From positions 124,001 through 188,000 of the forward strand of contig JAICDB010000006.1 of assembly GCA_020063565.1 (NCBI GenBank): a DNA stretch of 64,000 nt, written 5' to 3'. Source of the DNA: Clostridiales bacterium (GTDB lineage Bacteria > Bacillota > DSM-16504 > Desulfitibacterales > JAICDB01). Positions 17,701 to 26,795 of this stretch are shown in pieces (position 1 is the first letter of the stretch; each line of letters begins with the position of its first letter). The position numbers were made by a program, and so were the translations under genes. The notes below the pieces were generated by a model. It was given only the letters and a program-made list of their open reading frames with translations. It did no database searches and was not told the DNA's origin.

Positions 17701-19868
17701 TATAGCGTAGGAGTAAGTAGGTTGTTATTTTCATCAATTATTTGCCAGGTTTCATCTGTAAAGCTCCCGTCATTATCGCTGTCATAACGATATTTCCATA
17801 CTCTTTTAGATATATCATCACCATCATAACTAACTGATCTGTCAGTTAAATCAATTCGTGCTTTATTGTTATTATCGGGATCTCTTAACACTGTTTTAAT
17901 TACTTTAAAATCTGCTACAGGTGGTTCATCAGGTCTTATTTCAATAGCTTCTTCATACCATTCTGAAGTGTGGCCTGCTGTATTTTTAACTGTAAGTCTA
18001 ACGGTATAAGTCCCCGGCTCTTTAAACAAAACTTCCCGTATGCTTAAATCGCCACTACTGTGTATTTTTACTGCGTCTTGACTTACTCCGTCCGGAGGAA
18101 TAAACTCCCACTGTGTTTCTTCCCAAACAATAGGATAACGGTCGCTAGTATAACTATCAGTTGCATCAAATACTACTTTCCTATTTTGCTTCGAATCTCC
18201 TGTCCAGTAGAAATATGCTTCTGGTATGGCTGGTTTAACTGTTATAGTCTTTTCCGTAGTATCGCTTAGACCCCATTCATCTTCTACAGTAAGGGTTATT
18301 ATATATTCCCCTTCTTGATCGAAATAAACCGTACTGCTTTCGCCACTTAAAGTGCCTATAACTGTATCAGAAGAGGTTACAGTCCACTCATAACTAGCAA
18401 TACTACCGTCAGGATCGTAAGAATCACTTTCTACAGTTATATTTTCCCCTTGCATAACTTCATCAGGCACATCAATTTTTGCCACTGGAGGTTTATTGCT
18501 AATTTCAATAGTTTCTGTATCTGTATCAGAAGCTCCTTGTTCGTCTGTAACTTCCAGGGTAACTGTATAAGTACCCTGTTCCATAAAGGTAATCGTACCA
18601 CCATCAAAACCCAAATTTTCACTTACACCACTCATAGGGGATATATCCCAGGATACATCTACGATTTCTCCATCATCATAGGAATCATTTTCTACAGTTA
18701 CAGTATCACCCTGTTTAGCATTAGAGGGCATATCAATTCTAGCTGTTGGTGGACTATTCGGCGGTGGCGGTGGTGGAGGCGGTGGTCCTGCTTCTTCTAC
18801 AAACACAGTTTTAGTCATGCTATCGAAATTGTCTTTGTTATCCCAAACTGTAAGGGTAACGTCATATGCACCTGAATCATTAAATGTTATGTCCGGCTCC
18901 ATAGCCCAGGAACTGGATATATCTACACCGGAGGAAGGAGAAACATCCCATTCATAAGCAACTAAATAATTATCTCCCCCGGCTGTAGATTGATTATCTG
19001 TAGTTATTGTATCACCAGCAGCCACATTCTGCTGAATAGAAAAATAAGCTGTTGGCCCGGAACTATCGCTTGGCAGTGGTGGCGGAGGAGGTTGTGAGCC
19101 ATCTGCAACAGGAAACGTCAAGTTTGCACTATGTTCTCTACCAACCCCATCTGTCACTTCTAAGTCAAGTTCATAACTCCTGGCTTCCGGAAATGTATAA
19201 TCTATTTCTATCCATGCAGTGTTTTGACTTTCATGCCCGCTGTCTACAAGACTGCCATCAATATAAAATTCCCAGTCTGTACCTGGGTATGTCCAGCTCG
19301 GCACATTAGAAGAAGGATTTATTTTAATTGTTGTTGTTTCTCCAGCTTTTACACTCCAAGAAGTAGGGTATATCCCCCCTCCTGGCCCTTCGGTTCTTAC
19401 AACATAAAATTCATCTTTATCTGCATCAAATTCGGGAATATACCCTCCGCATTTATGCACTACATCTCTAATATAAAATTCTATTCTCGAATTTCCTTCG
19501 CTATCTTCTACCATTCGTTCTGGTACAGCATGATCTGAATACCAATCCCAATTTCCACCTAATTCCTCTACCCAATGCTTAATTGGGCTAACGTGCGTAT
19601 AGTTTCTCCAATTACTAGGTCTACCACTTCGCATTTCTGCAAAAGCTGTTGTAATACCTATAATTTCTCCTGTATCATTATCAACTGCCTGCCAATCACC
19701 GTCTACCTTTAATTCCATTGGGCTACTATAAGTATCCCAACATATTTCTCCTGGTTCAAACACTTCATTACCATCATTAAAAATAATATCTGCAAATACT
19801 GGTGTAGTTAAAGAAAAAAACTGCAATAAAATTAACAATAAAGCTAAATATTTTTTTAAATATTGCAT
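14745..19868 (-). CDS. secreted multi-PKD-domain surface protein, 1707 aa
   Basis: Signal peptide, about nine PKD-like repeats (PPVAQFTVSPNPLPLG...SYDPNGD), polyproline linkers, discoidin-like region near GGWDTGQYYFGANNRYIDIG. Confidence 0.85.
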   Translation of the reverse strand: MQYLKKYLALLLILLQFFSLTTPVFADIIFNDGNEVFEPGEICWDTYSSPMELKVDGDWQAVDNDTGEIIGITTAFAEMRSGRPSNWRNYTHVSPIKHWVEELGGNWDWYSDHAVPERMVEDSEGNSRIEFYIRDVVHKCGGYIPEFDADKDEFYVVRTEGPGGGIYPTSWSVKAGETTTIKINPSSNVPSWTYPGTDWEFYIDGSLVDSGHESQNTAWIEIDYTFPEARSYELDLEVTDGVGREHSANLTFPVADGSQPPPPPLPSDSSGPTAYFSIQQNVAAGDTITTDNQSTAGGDNYLVAYEWDVSPSSGVDISSSWAMEPDITFNDSGAYDVTLTVWDNKDNFDSMTKTVFVEEAGPPPPPPPPPNSPPTARIDMPSNAKQGDTVTVENDSYDDGEIVDVSWDISPMSGVSENLGFDGGTITFMEQGTYTVTLEVTDEQGASDTDTETIEISNKPPVAKIDVPDEVMQGENITVESDSYDPDGSIASYEWTVTSSDTVIGTLSGESSTVYFDQEGEYIITLTVEDEWGLSDTTEKTITVKPAIPEAYFYWTGDSKQNRKVVFDATDSYTSDRYPIVWEETQWEFIPPDGVSQDAVKIHSSGDLSIREVLFKEPGTYTVRLTVKNTAGHTSEWYEEAIEIRPDEPPVADFKVIKTVLRDPDNNNKARIDLTDRSVSYDGDDISKRVWKYRYDSDNDGSFTDETWQIIDENNNLLTPTLYVTDIGKYQFELEIEESFGQSTISDFIGPEDIKKADTYSKPLAEKTVEVINVAPITSFEAITKKKADIVFTIGEEVNDTVLDNLEAVVNSQMKPKLENSQIDYSIEVPNIESTIETKVFNYSNRINIESTFAGNYGGEGGGNTADGGWDTGQYYFGANNRYIDIGRTIGIEEIQEITFRANTGYGSHDLINVYCYVSNDGNTWYKVGQFKANAYQLYSKTFYKADIPINNIRYFRAGNDYCVDNFYLDIIAYVKNYETIDEVLDRVTWRQGTKKFIIGINNIEYAELKDQEQHYLILSRLINDGIYFGVLGTNDNKIQAENIIQENNNKGFFTYNSNMDQAISNVTDYIVNTVNTTQGYKTVYVLLNEEVTYNTFYSDTENDPEIERRWKYVHDPYYFDNSLGLAGFHDQFISGPIYSFDKVGKYDVVFQAKDNPKDDERFTNYRKWSDIPADHLTVYVHRKPLALYSIQLTENATNYSIDITDNAYDMDHQTEPGKGIIEREWKWKEATTTSWNIGQPSILEKNKTYVISYRVKDVEGVWSDYNVKVVDTGSNIPPVAQFTVSPNPLPLGKTLSYDDFSYDPNGDNLVQYQWRYQDPGGSWHNAVSSFPSSVYNQLGEYRIELKVQDENGEWSEAFYQTVNVVPSNNKPVAQFTVSPNPLPQDVEAKYTDTSYDPDGDPIVAREWQYRKNGSSWANGQPTDFETLGTGTYDIRLRVKDQPALASMTAQWSDWFVRMLSVIPGNQKPVAQFSILPNPVAADEPVTYNDNSYDPDGAGITERVWQVRDENNNILAEYHNTKPPSIFESTGWGDYGAGTYIIALKVKDASPNGLSPALWSDWCEKTLVVEDPLYVEGESDKNIYAAGEAMILSADTEGRAFKVEAKMWWDAGENGFASTNVTELVPEYPIGGTPPDINHWETRHDVLGGDYDRVVIIPYDMSDGTYTIEFTAYKERYDGTVRIVTDMKTVQVSGSQLNKLKTRLRSY

Positions 19869-19920
19869 TTAACCCCCTCCATTCAAATAAAAAAAGAAGG
19901 GAGCCTCTACCCTTCTTGAA

Positions 19921-21012
19921 TTACTTATGGATTATTATTTTTTGTTCACTACCTATCCACTCAATTTTATATCCTAACTTTTCACCAACAAATCGCAAAG
20001 GTATTAATGTTCTTCCATTCTCAACAATAGCTTTTGTATCCATCTTTATTTCTTTTCCGTTTACTATAGCTTTATTAGATCCAATTTTTAAAACTATTTC
20101 TTTATTATTAATCTCTATAGTTACTTCTTCGGTTTTACCATTATAAGAAAGTTTGGCTCCGAAATGATCAAAAACACCTCTTAATGGTATAACTGTATGT
20201 CCTTGAACAACTTTAGGACTCACTCTCATAGTTATATTTTCTGTTTTTGTACTATTTTCGTAAAATTGAACAATAGAACTACCTATTTTTAATACTGCCC
20301 CATTTTCAATAATTAAAGGTTTATTTTTTACTTCTGTTTCAGTTACAGCATTTTCCTTTTTTATCTCACTTTTCTTTACTGTTTCATTCCCATATTCCAT
20401 AGCTTTTTTTAAAGCTTCTTCTTTAGTTATTTCTCCAGAAGCTATTTCTGCTGCAAAACCATTATATCTGGGGTCTTTTAACATATCCCATAATTCTTCT
20501 TTATCTTTAAGCCCACCAGGATTAGCATTTTCAGATCCTTTCTTTATACCCTTTAATAAAATATCTTTATATATTGTTTTCTGCCATGGAACACCGTTTA
20601 TACTAACAATTTCATGATAAGGGTAACTTTCTCCAACCCCTTTTCCATAACCATCTTTTAGTCTAAATTCTATATATTCTTCAAAATTAGATGCCCACTT
20701 GCTGTAAAGTTGTCTGCCATATTTTTTATATTCATATGCTAAACTCCAGAGATAATAATCCTTACCACTATAATTAACGCTAATAACATCTTCATATTCT
20801 TTTCCATCAATAACAACTGTTCTAGTGAGTTTTTCTTCATTAAACATTAGTTTAGGATCAATTTCTAAAACTGGCGTGTCGGGGTTATAATCTTTTATAT
20901 TTAAATCATTTGCCAGCTTTTCATCTTCCGGAAGCATGGCAAATACCGAGCCAGAAAACAGCAATATTAGAAACAACGATAACATAACAGGAAAAAGCAA
21001 TTTCTTTATCAC
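19921..21012 (-). CDS. secreted protein with C-terminal copper amine oxidase N-like (stalk) domain
   Basis: Signal peptide; VVQGHTVIPLRGVFDHFGAKLSYNGKTEEVTIEINNKEIVLKIGSNKAIVNGKEIKMDTKAIVENGRTLIPLRFVGEKLG. Confidence 0.8.
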   Translation of the reverse strand: MIKKLLFPVMLSLFLILLFSGSVFAMLPEDEKLANDLNIKDYNPDTPVLEIDPKLMFNEEKLTRTVVIDGKEYEDVISVNYSGKDYYLWSLAYEYKKYGRQLYSKWASNFEEYIEFRLKDGYGKGVGESYPYHEIVSINGVPWQKTIYKDILLKGIKKGSENANPGGLKDKEELWDMLKDPRYNGFAAEIASGEITKEEALKKAMEYGNETVKKSEIKKENAVTETEVKNKPLIIENGAVLKIGSSIVQFYENSTKTENITMRVSPKVVQGHTVIPLRGVFDHFGAKLSYNGKTEEVTIEINNKEIVLKIGSNKAIVNGKEIKMDTKAIVENGRTLIPLRFVGEKLGYKIEWIGSEQKIIIHK

Positions 21013-21075
21013 CTTAAACCCTCCCCATATAAAAAATTATACGCTGATATGTATCAACGCAATTTAGTCGTTTAT

Positions 21076-21402
21076 CTAATGTTCAATAAGAATACCTTTA
21101 TTAATAATTTCTTCAACCAAGAAACTTCCTTTTGAAGCATTTTCAAAATCATTTAATGAATAGGTGTGAGGACATATATCAAGGTCAATATCTTCAGTAA
21201 GTAGTTTTAGCCTTGTCATATCTTCTAGTTTATCTGTGAAGTTTTCCGAAATGATTGCTATGTCAATATCACTATCTTTATGGGCTTTTCCTGAAGAATA
21301 TGAGCCAAACAAATAAGCTTTATTTACATCAATCCCATTTGCTTTTATTAAATCTAGGTACTTTTTAACAACATTAATTACTTCATCTTGGTTTTTAGCC
21401 AT
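21076..21402 (-). CDS. MNT-type minimal nucleotidyltransferase
   Basis: AYLFGSYSSGKAHKDSDIDIAI motif. Confidence 0.8.
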   Translation of the reverse strand: MAKNQDEVINVVKKYLDLIKANGIDVNKAYLFGSYSSGKAHKDSDIDIAIISENFTDKLEDMTRLKLLTEDIDLDICPHTYSLNDFENASKGSFLVEEIINKGILIEH

Positions 21403-21463
21403 GCTATACCTCTTTCGTAGTTGAAAGTAGCCCTAACGTCCGTTATATTCATAAAGTAATTTT

Positions 21464-21931
21464 TTAAGTAAACAGTACCGCCAGGGTAGCAATAATTCCG
21501 CCCGTTCCAACAAGTACGGCAATTACGGTCCCCACTGCCCAAAACTTCAGGCTATCAACTTTATATTCCATATTGTCAAATTTGCTTTCCAAAGAATCTC
21601 TTACATTGTCTATTTTTTCATCTAGTTTATTAGTTCTACTATCAATCTTATTTTCTAAATTATCTATTCTGTCATCCAAATAATTACGTGTACTATCTAT
21701 TTGGCTATCCAAAGAATCTCTTACATTGTCTATTTTTTCATCTAATTTATTTATTCTACTATCCAGATAATTACGTGCGCTGTCAATCTTACCGTCCAGG
21801 TAATTTCTGGTTTCCTGAATCTGCTGTGTCAGGTGCAGGTAAGCATGTTCTGAAATCCCATATTCACTTCCGACAGCCGTCTGTTCCCTAGTTCTTTCAA
21901 TTTCTTGCTTAGCCCTTTCTTCCACCGCCAC
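21464..21931 (-). CDS. coiled-coil protein with C-terminal TM helix
   Basis: Internal repeat RTNKLDEKIDNVRDSLESKFDN / RINKLDEKIDNVRDSLDSQIDS. Confidence 0.65.
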   Translation of the reverse strand: MAVEERAKQEIERTREQTAVGSEYGISEHAYLHLTQQIQETRNYLDGKIDSARNYLDSRINKLDEKIDNVRDSLDSQIDSTRNYLDDRIDNLENKIDSRTNKLDEKIDNVRDSLESKFDNMEYKVDSLKFWAVGTVIAVLVGTGGIIATLAVLFT

Positions 21932-22078
21932 AACACCTCCCCCTTCCCTTTCTTAACTATATTTTACCATCATAACCTGTAAGTGTCCAACCTGACTACC
22001 GGTGTAAATCCAACACAAACCCTCACTTCAACCGGTATAAATCATTCAAATCACAATAAAGACAAACACCAGTCTTCA

Positions 22079-22405
22079 TTAATGTATCAATATTCCTTTA
22101 GTTAATATTTCCTCTTTTAAAAAACTACCTTCTTCCGCTTTTTCCAGTTCCTCCCTTAAATATAAATGTGGCCAAATATCCAGGTCTACTTTTTCAGTCA
22201 AAAGTTTTAACTGCACTGTAATATCAACCATATCACCATCTAAATTTTCAGTAATAATAGCAACATCTATATCACTGTCATTACCAGCATTACCTGCAGC
22301 GTGTGAACCAAAAAGATAAGCACTACTTACATTGATGTCATTTTCCCGCAGAACATCTAAGTATCTTTTTACAGTATCAATTATTTCATTTCTGTTTCTA
22401 GCCAT
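22079..22405 (-). CDS. MNT-type minimal nucleotidyltransferase (paralogue)
   Basis: AYLFGSHAAGNAGNDSDIDVAI; same length as 21076-21402. Confidence 0.8.
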   Translation of the reverse strand: MARNRNEIIDTVKRYLDVLRENDINVSSAYLFGSHAAGNAGNDSDIDVAIITENLDGDMVDITVQLKLLTEKVDLDIWPHLYLREELEKAEEGSFLKEEILTKGILIH

Positions 22406-22839
22406 TCTAACACCTCTTTTGTCGTAATAAGCACTTTCCTTGCTTTTTCCTGTCAGGCTTACTACAGCCCATCCTTGAAGTATCAGGATACCTGGAAAGT
22501 ATATACATGGATGAAATATATGCCAACATTTTTTTATATTGTCTAAATAAATCCATAAATTGTCAACTCATATTTTTTCACTGTTACTTGTGCTCTATTC
22601 CCCCATTAGCCCTCGTCTTTCCATTCGCAAAACTTCAATTTTTCTAAGTATCTCCTTTTTTCTTTCACAATCACGTACCTCCCCAAACTCCCTAGCAAGT
22701 CCCGTATGCTCTTTGGCAATCTCCACAAGCCTTTTCTGAACACTTTCCGGAAGTAGATGAAGTTCTGACATCACTCCAACCCTCCTTATCTTCTGGATAT
22801 TTACAAAAACTCCAGGGGACATTAACCCCCGGAAACCCC

Positions 22840-23183
22840 TTAATAGGAATATTCCAACCTGCAACTACTGTCTGCCAGGCATAGCAAGCAAATACTGCAG
22901 GGTTTGAGTGCTTCACCACATTCAGGACAGTTTTGCGTTTCAAACTTGTTTTCCACTACCACCTTTTTCTGACAGTGAGAACACCATTCATACATTTTTT
23001 TAGAATCAAGAACCTCACCATTCTCTATTGCCTTATCCTCCAACTCTCCCTCAACAACTTTAACGAGACGCTGAATTTCTGTAATTTTATTCATATCCTC
23101 TGCCGTTATGTTCTTGGATTTTCCAAGTTCCTCCAGCATTAACCTCGCTACTCTGATAGTTGTCAAACTCCCTTTTAAACTCA
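22840..23183 (-). CDS. zinc-ribbon protein
   Basis: From MSLKGSLTTIRVARLMLEEL...WCSHCQKKV...CPECGEALKPC; RBS GGGAGG upstream. Confidence 0.5.
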
Positions 23184-23206
23184 TAATACATATCCTCCCT
23201 TGTAAA

Positions 23207-23299
23207 TTAATTATTATTTTCGTGCCCGCACACCGGGCAAACATCCTCCGGCCAGTTGCAATCTTTAAAACCGCAGTTCGTACAGTAAAAGCAACTCAC
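23207..23299 (-). CDS. 30-aa zinc-ribbon microprotein VSCFYCTNCGFKDCNWPEDVCPVCGHENNN
   Basis: Same length and nearly identical to 6015-6107; GGGAGGGGTGG RBS. Confidence 0.7.
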   Translation of the reverse strand: MSCFYCTNCGFKDCNWPEDVCPVCGHENNN

Positions 23300-23351
23300 T
23301 TTCTACCACCCCTCCCTGTTTCAAAAAAGGTATTCATTTTAAAAAAACATT

Positions 23352-23619
23352 TTTTTGTTTTCGGTCCAACCACGACTTTTGGCTGGAGGTGGAGAAAATC
23401 AAGGGGTGGCGGGAAGGATACCGGACCGGAGCGTTAGCGGAGGGAGGATATGTTCACGCCAGGCTTTAGCCCTTGCCCCTTGATTTACGGAGCCGTAAGC
23501 CTATAATATTGACCGCCAAAAACAAGTTTTTTTGCCTTGGTCATGGCGTTGGAGCTGGAGGAAAACGGAAGCTCCTGACCGACCAGAGGGAGGTAGCCAT
23601 GAGCAGGGCTACCTTTTTC
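23352..23619 (+). ncRNA. candidate structured RNA, copy B
   Basis: Homologous to 6153-6415; ends in a strong intrinsic terminator AGGTAGCC-ATGAGCAG-GGCTACCT-TTTTCTT. Confidence 0.75.
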
Positions 23620-23682
23620 TTATAACCCTGAAGGAATACCGCCACAGTGCTATAGATTTTAGAACTCAAAGTAATACAAAAA

Positions 23683-23741
23683 AGAGAAGTATCATGCCTG
23701 ACTACTCAAATGTGAATACAGCGCAGGCATGATACTTCTCT
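23683..23741. terminator. bidirectional hairpin, dispersed family copy B
   Basis: Perfect GAAGTATCATGCCTG...CAGGCATGATACTTC arms with T-rich flank on both strands. Confidence 0.7.
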
Positions 23742-23755
23742 TATCTTTTTTTTAC

Positions 23756-24400
23756 TTATACCTGGCTAAAAAATGCACTTAAAATAAAACTGCCAATAAA
23801 CATAAAAAGCAAAGCAGAAAAGGTTGCAATGCTTAAAAAAATTAAGAAAACCAGTCCTACCCACCATTCATTATTTAAAGAAATGCTAATTGCAGTAATT
23901 ACTGGAGGAATAACTAGCTCAATAATTCCAATTGTAAATAAAAAATAAACCACTTTTCCTCTAATTCCTTCGAAATATAATATTCCAAGTGGATACCATA
24001 TAAGAAAAGCTAACAAAAACCAGTATGGACCGTAGATACTAAACATTTCTACTCCCTCGCCAAATTCCGACAAAAAACTCAAATTTTCTGTAGTACAATT
24101 TATAATAAAGCTATTTCCCACTAATATGTGTTCAATAATCGCAATCAAAAAAAATAGCATCACAAAAGACCATGGATAAAAAAGGAGTGGCCCTAGTTGT
24201 TCTATCCTATCAGAAAAGCTCCATTCACTGTTGTTACACTTGTCCTGTTGATTATATCTTGTTTCATCTTTAAAAGATTCATTGTTTCTAAGTATGCTCT
24301 TTTTATTTATTTTTGGGGATATAAAATTGCTAACTTTATTGTATTTTTTGGAATTACATATATCTTTGCTTTCATTTTTATATTTCCGTTTTTCCACCAT
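23756..24400 (-). CDS. hypothetical multi-TM membrane protein
   Basis: 214 aa; charged/Asn-rich N-terminus then 4-5 TM helices. Confidence 0.5.
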   Translation of the reverse strand: MVEKRKYKNESKDICNSKKYNKVSNFISPKINKKSILRNNESFKDETRYNQQDKCNNSEWSFSDRIEQLGPLLFYPWSFVMLFFLIAIIEHILVGNSFIINCTTENLSFLSEFGEGVEMFSIYGPYWFLLAFLIWYPLGILYFEGIRGKVVYFLFTIGIIELVIPPVITAISISLNNEWWVGLVFLIFLSIATFSALLFMFIGSFILSAFFSQV

Positions 24401-24859
24401 TTATTTTATATCCACCTCACTTCGATTTTTGAAATTTGTAGGACGGGAAGAAAAAAATATAAAATTGGAATTCGTCCTACTGGTTTTATTTTAACTGTTT
24501 GGAAATTAGATCGTTCTAGAAAAAAAATTGCATCAATATTTCACAAGCAATTTCATGAAACAGTTCTTTTTTCATGCCAATATTTCAAAAAACAGGACAT
24601 TGTCTTTAGTGTCGATACCTGGTTATTAAATAATAATAGGATTAAGAGATTGAAAAAACTTGGTTTAAAAGTTGAATTAATAAGCTATTCAAAGATACGA
24701 AGAACAATTCTTGGTTTTATAACTTTTTTTGCCTACAGAAGTTTTAAACTATGGGCAGAAATAGAAGATGCCAGATTCTATAGAATTTCTTGGACATCAA
24801 ATGATGCAGAAAAACTTATAATAGATCTTTACAAACCAGATACTTTGCACAAGAAATGA
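24197..24859 (+). CDS. hypothetical protein (start uncertain; reliable part likely from ~24420)
   Basis: Basic soluble C-terminal part KKQDIVFSVDTWLLNNNRIKRLKKLGLKVELI; 5' portion overlaps the opposite-strand gene. Confidence 0.4.
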   Translation: MFYPIRKAPFTVVTLVLLIISCFIFKRFIVSKYALFIYFWGYKIANFIVFFGITYIFAFIFIFPFFHHLFYIHLTSIFEICRTGRKKYKIGIRPTGFILTVWKLDRSRKKIASIFHKQFHETVLFSCQYFKKQDIVFSVDTWLLNNNRIKRLKKLGLKVELISYSKIRRTILGFITFFAYRSFKLWAEIEDARFYRISWTSNDAEKLIIDLYKPDTLHKK

Positions 24860-25010
24860 TTGACCAACGGGAGGTAACCATTTTCTTATAACCCTGAAGG
24901 AATGCCGCCACTGTGCAATAGATTTTGGACCCCATAGAAGTACAAAAAAAGAAGAAGTATGATGCCTGATTACCCAAACGAGAATACATAACAGGCATGA
25001 TACTCCTCTT
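24859..25010 (+). repeat. 3' fragment of the structured-RNA/hairpin element, copy C
   Basis: TGACCAACGGGAGGTAACC...TTTTCTTATAACCCTGAAGGAATGCCGCCAC...GAAGTATGATGCCTG...CAGGCATGATACT, matches 23576-23745 with terminator hairpin deleted. Confidence 0.7.
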
Positions 25011-25620
25011 ATTTCATTGTTCTGCTTAACATAACAAACCACTGCAGGTAAACAAATGACCATAATACCTTTAAAGATATTTTATACGGCCACATTGCCC
25101 ATGGCAGGATTAACGGAAACAATACTAGCAGAGTAAATAACAGTAAACCCTGTGGGGTATTACTTAATTTATTCGGTAAAAAGGACCATATTTCTGTGAA
25201 AATTAAAGTTATTCCGATCCATACAAAAAGAGGCATCCCGATTATTAAATCCATTTTTTCTGTAAAAAATAGTTCATCCAGACTAATTGGAATGAAAGTA
25301 ATTTGAAGGAAAGTTATTAGTGAAAAAGAATTATTAGATATACCATATACTATATAGATTACACACATGTATATCAAAACACCTAATACTAATTTACCCG
25401 TTTCATAATCAGGAGGTTTTTTTTCATGGTTAAAAATACTGTATTTTTTATTTTCATCGGAATATCGCTTCTTTGGTTTATAATTTATATAATTTTCAAA
25501 TTCTCTTATTTTATCTTTTTGCTCGGATTGATTCTTATTTCCTATATTTCTATCAAACTTATTTCGCCCGGAATTAGCTTTTATTTCACTTTGACCAGAA
25601 AAAAAAGTCAAGAATGGCAC
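25009..25620 (-). CDS. hypothetical multi-TM membrane protein
   Basis: ~203 aa, same architecture as 23756-24400; GTG or TTG start. Confidence 0.5.
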   Translation of the reverse strand: MPFLTFFSGQSEIKANSGRNKFDRNIGNKNQSEQKDKIREFENYINYKPKKRYSDENKKYSIFNHEKKPPDYETGKLVLGVLIYMCVIYIVYGISNNSFSLITFLQITFIPISLDELFFTEKMDLIIGMPLFVWIGITLIFTEIWSFLPNKLSNTPQGLLLFTLLVLFPLILPWAMWPYKISLKVLWSFVYLQWFVMLSRTMK

Positions 25621-25970
25621 CTCCAGAAAAAATTCTATTATCCATAATTCTTTTTTCTTTTAAACAACCTGGCTCAGCCTTATTGAAACTATATCGAGAC
25701 TTGTTAGACAACGCCCTTCCTAAAGCACTGCAAAAAATTCCTGAAGGCCATACAATTGTTGTCACTACCCATCTTTTCAATGAAAAATTAATATCACACA
25801 TACCCTATGACATTAAGTACACAAAAACCATGCCTTCGTTGCTCCAAAAAATCTCAGCCCGTATGGCCCTTTGGATATCAACGATCATAAGATTTATTTC
25901 GGGAAAGGGTTGCAATAAACCTAAAATCAACCCCTGGTACCGCCTTTCTTTAACAAAACTACCGAAATAA
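25614..25970 (+). CDS. hypothetical protein
   Basis: 118-aa ORF divergent to the membrane gene; IPEGHTIVVTTHLFNEKLI resembles QDIVFSVDTWLLNNNRI of 24197-24859. Confidence 0.35.
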   Translation: MAPPEKILLSIILFSFKQPGSALLKLYRDLLDNALPKALQKIPEGHTIVVTTHLFNEKLISHIPYDIKYTKTMPSLLQKISARMALWISTIIRFISGKGCNKPKINPWYRLSLTKLPK

Positions 25971-26084
25971 ATCACTAATTAGTATAAATACAGTACCTAC
26001 AAGTATTATTAAATATGTAATTGTAAATTCATATTTAAAATAAAATTTCTTAAAACTTTTCAAAAAATACTCCTTATTGCTCAT
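25959..26084 (-). CDS. 41-aa single-TM small protein
   Basis: MSNKEYFLKSFKKFYFKYEFTITYLIILVGTVFILISDLFR with GGGGAGGT RBS; not in ORF track. Confidence 0.45.
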   Translation of the reverse strand: MSNKEYFLKSFKKFYFKYEFTITYLIILVGTVFILISDLFR

Positions 26085-26089
26085 TGTAC

Positions 26090-26788
26090 TTACCTCCCCA
26101 TCACAAACAAACTCCCTTTCTGCTCATAGTCCTTGAGCGTTATTGCTTCTTCGGGGATCAACCCCACAGTCACCGCAGCCGGTATCTTATCCTTTGAAGC
26201 AAATTTATTATCGCTGTTTTTCTGTCTATCGTCCCTGCCGAGCTTATTACCTTCCTTATCGGTAATATTAAAAATCTGAACTTTTTCAAATAGAACCTGT
26301 GCTTTATATTTTTCCATTACCGAAGCAGAAGTTTTAGCCGGATCAACCAATCCCGGCTTCGGGACAAAACCAATATCGATATAATCTCCGATATCAATTG
26401 CCCCTGCCAGTGAATTGATCAGGGTAGTGGAAAAAGTCACTTTCCTCATACCTTCTGCAAGGACCGGAATCTTCTTTCGTGCAATGTCACCCGTAAAAAT
26501 AGGCCTCCCGGCTGCTATCTCCCTGGAGGCCACCATCCCTTTCAGTATCGAGGCATCGGTAACCATTGAGTTACTCATCATATTTTTAGGAAAATACCTG
26601 TATTCAACATTATCCTTTGTAAAAGAAGAATTCAATGATATATCTTCCTTAGCATACAAAACGGGAACTTCTTCAACTTCCGCATAGACACTGCGGATAT
26701 AATTCGTCTCCGCATATGCCACAACAATCCCCAGAACAATACAGAGCACTATCAGTACAAGCTTCTTTCTCCTGAAAAGCAAGCGCAA
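26090..26788 (-). CDS. CpaB/SAF-domain Flp pilus assembly protein
   Basis: N-terminal TM, SAF-like VPVLYAKEDISLNSSFTKDNVEYR; adjacent to tad genes. Confidence 0.75.
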   Translation of the reverse strand: MRLLFRRKKLVLIVLCIVLGIVVAYAETNYIRSVYAEVEEVPVLYAKEDISLNSSFTKDNVEYRYFPKNMMSNSMVTDASILKGMVASREIAAGRPIFTGDIARKKIPVLAEGMRKVTFSTTLINSLAGAIDIGDYIDIGFVPKPGLVDPAKTSASVMEKYKAQVLFEKVQIFNITDKEGNKLGRDDRQKNSDNKFASKDKIPAAVTVGLIPEEAITLKDYEQKGSLFVMGR

Positions 26789-26795
26789 TCCTCCT

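Noticed and set aside
18762-18790. GGTGGCGGTGGTGGAGGCGGTGG microsatellite-like run
   Set aside because: Explained by the polyproline linker of the PKD protein.
22595-22864. HEPN toxin partner for the MNT genes
   Set aside because: The plausible product from MSELHLLPESVQ... is only ~58 aa and lacks HEPN features.
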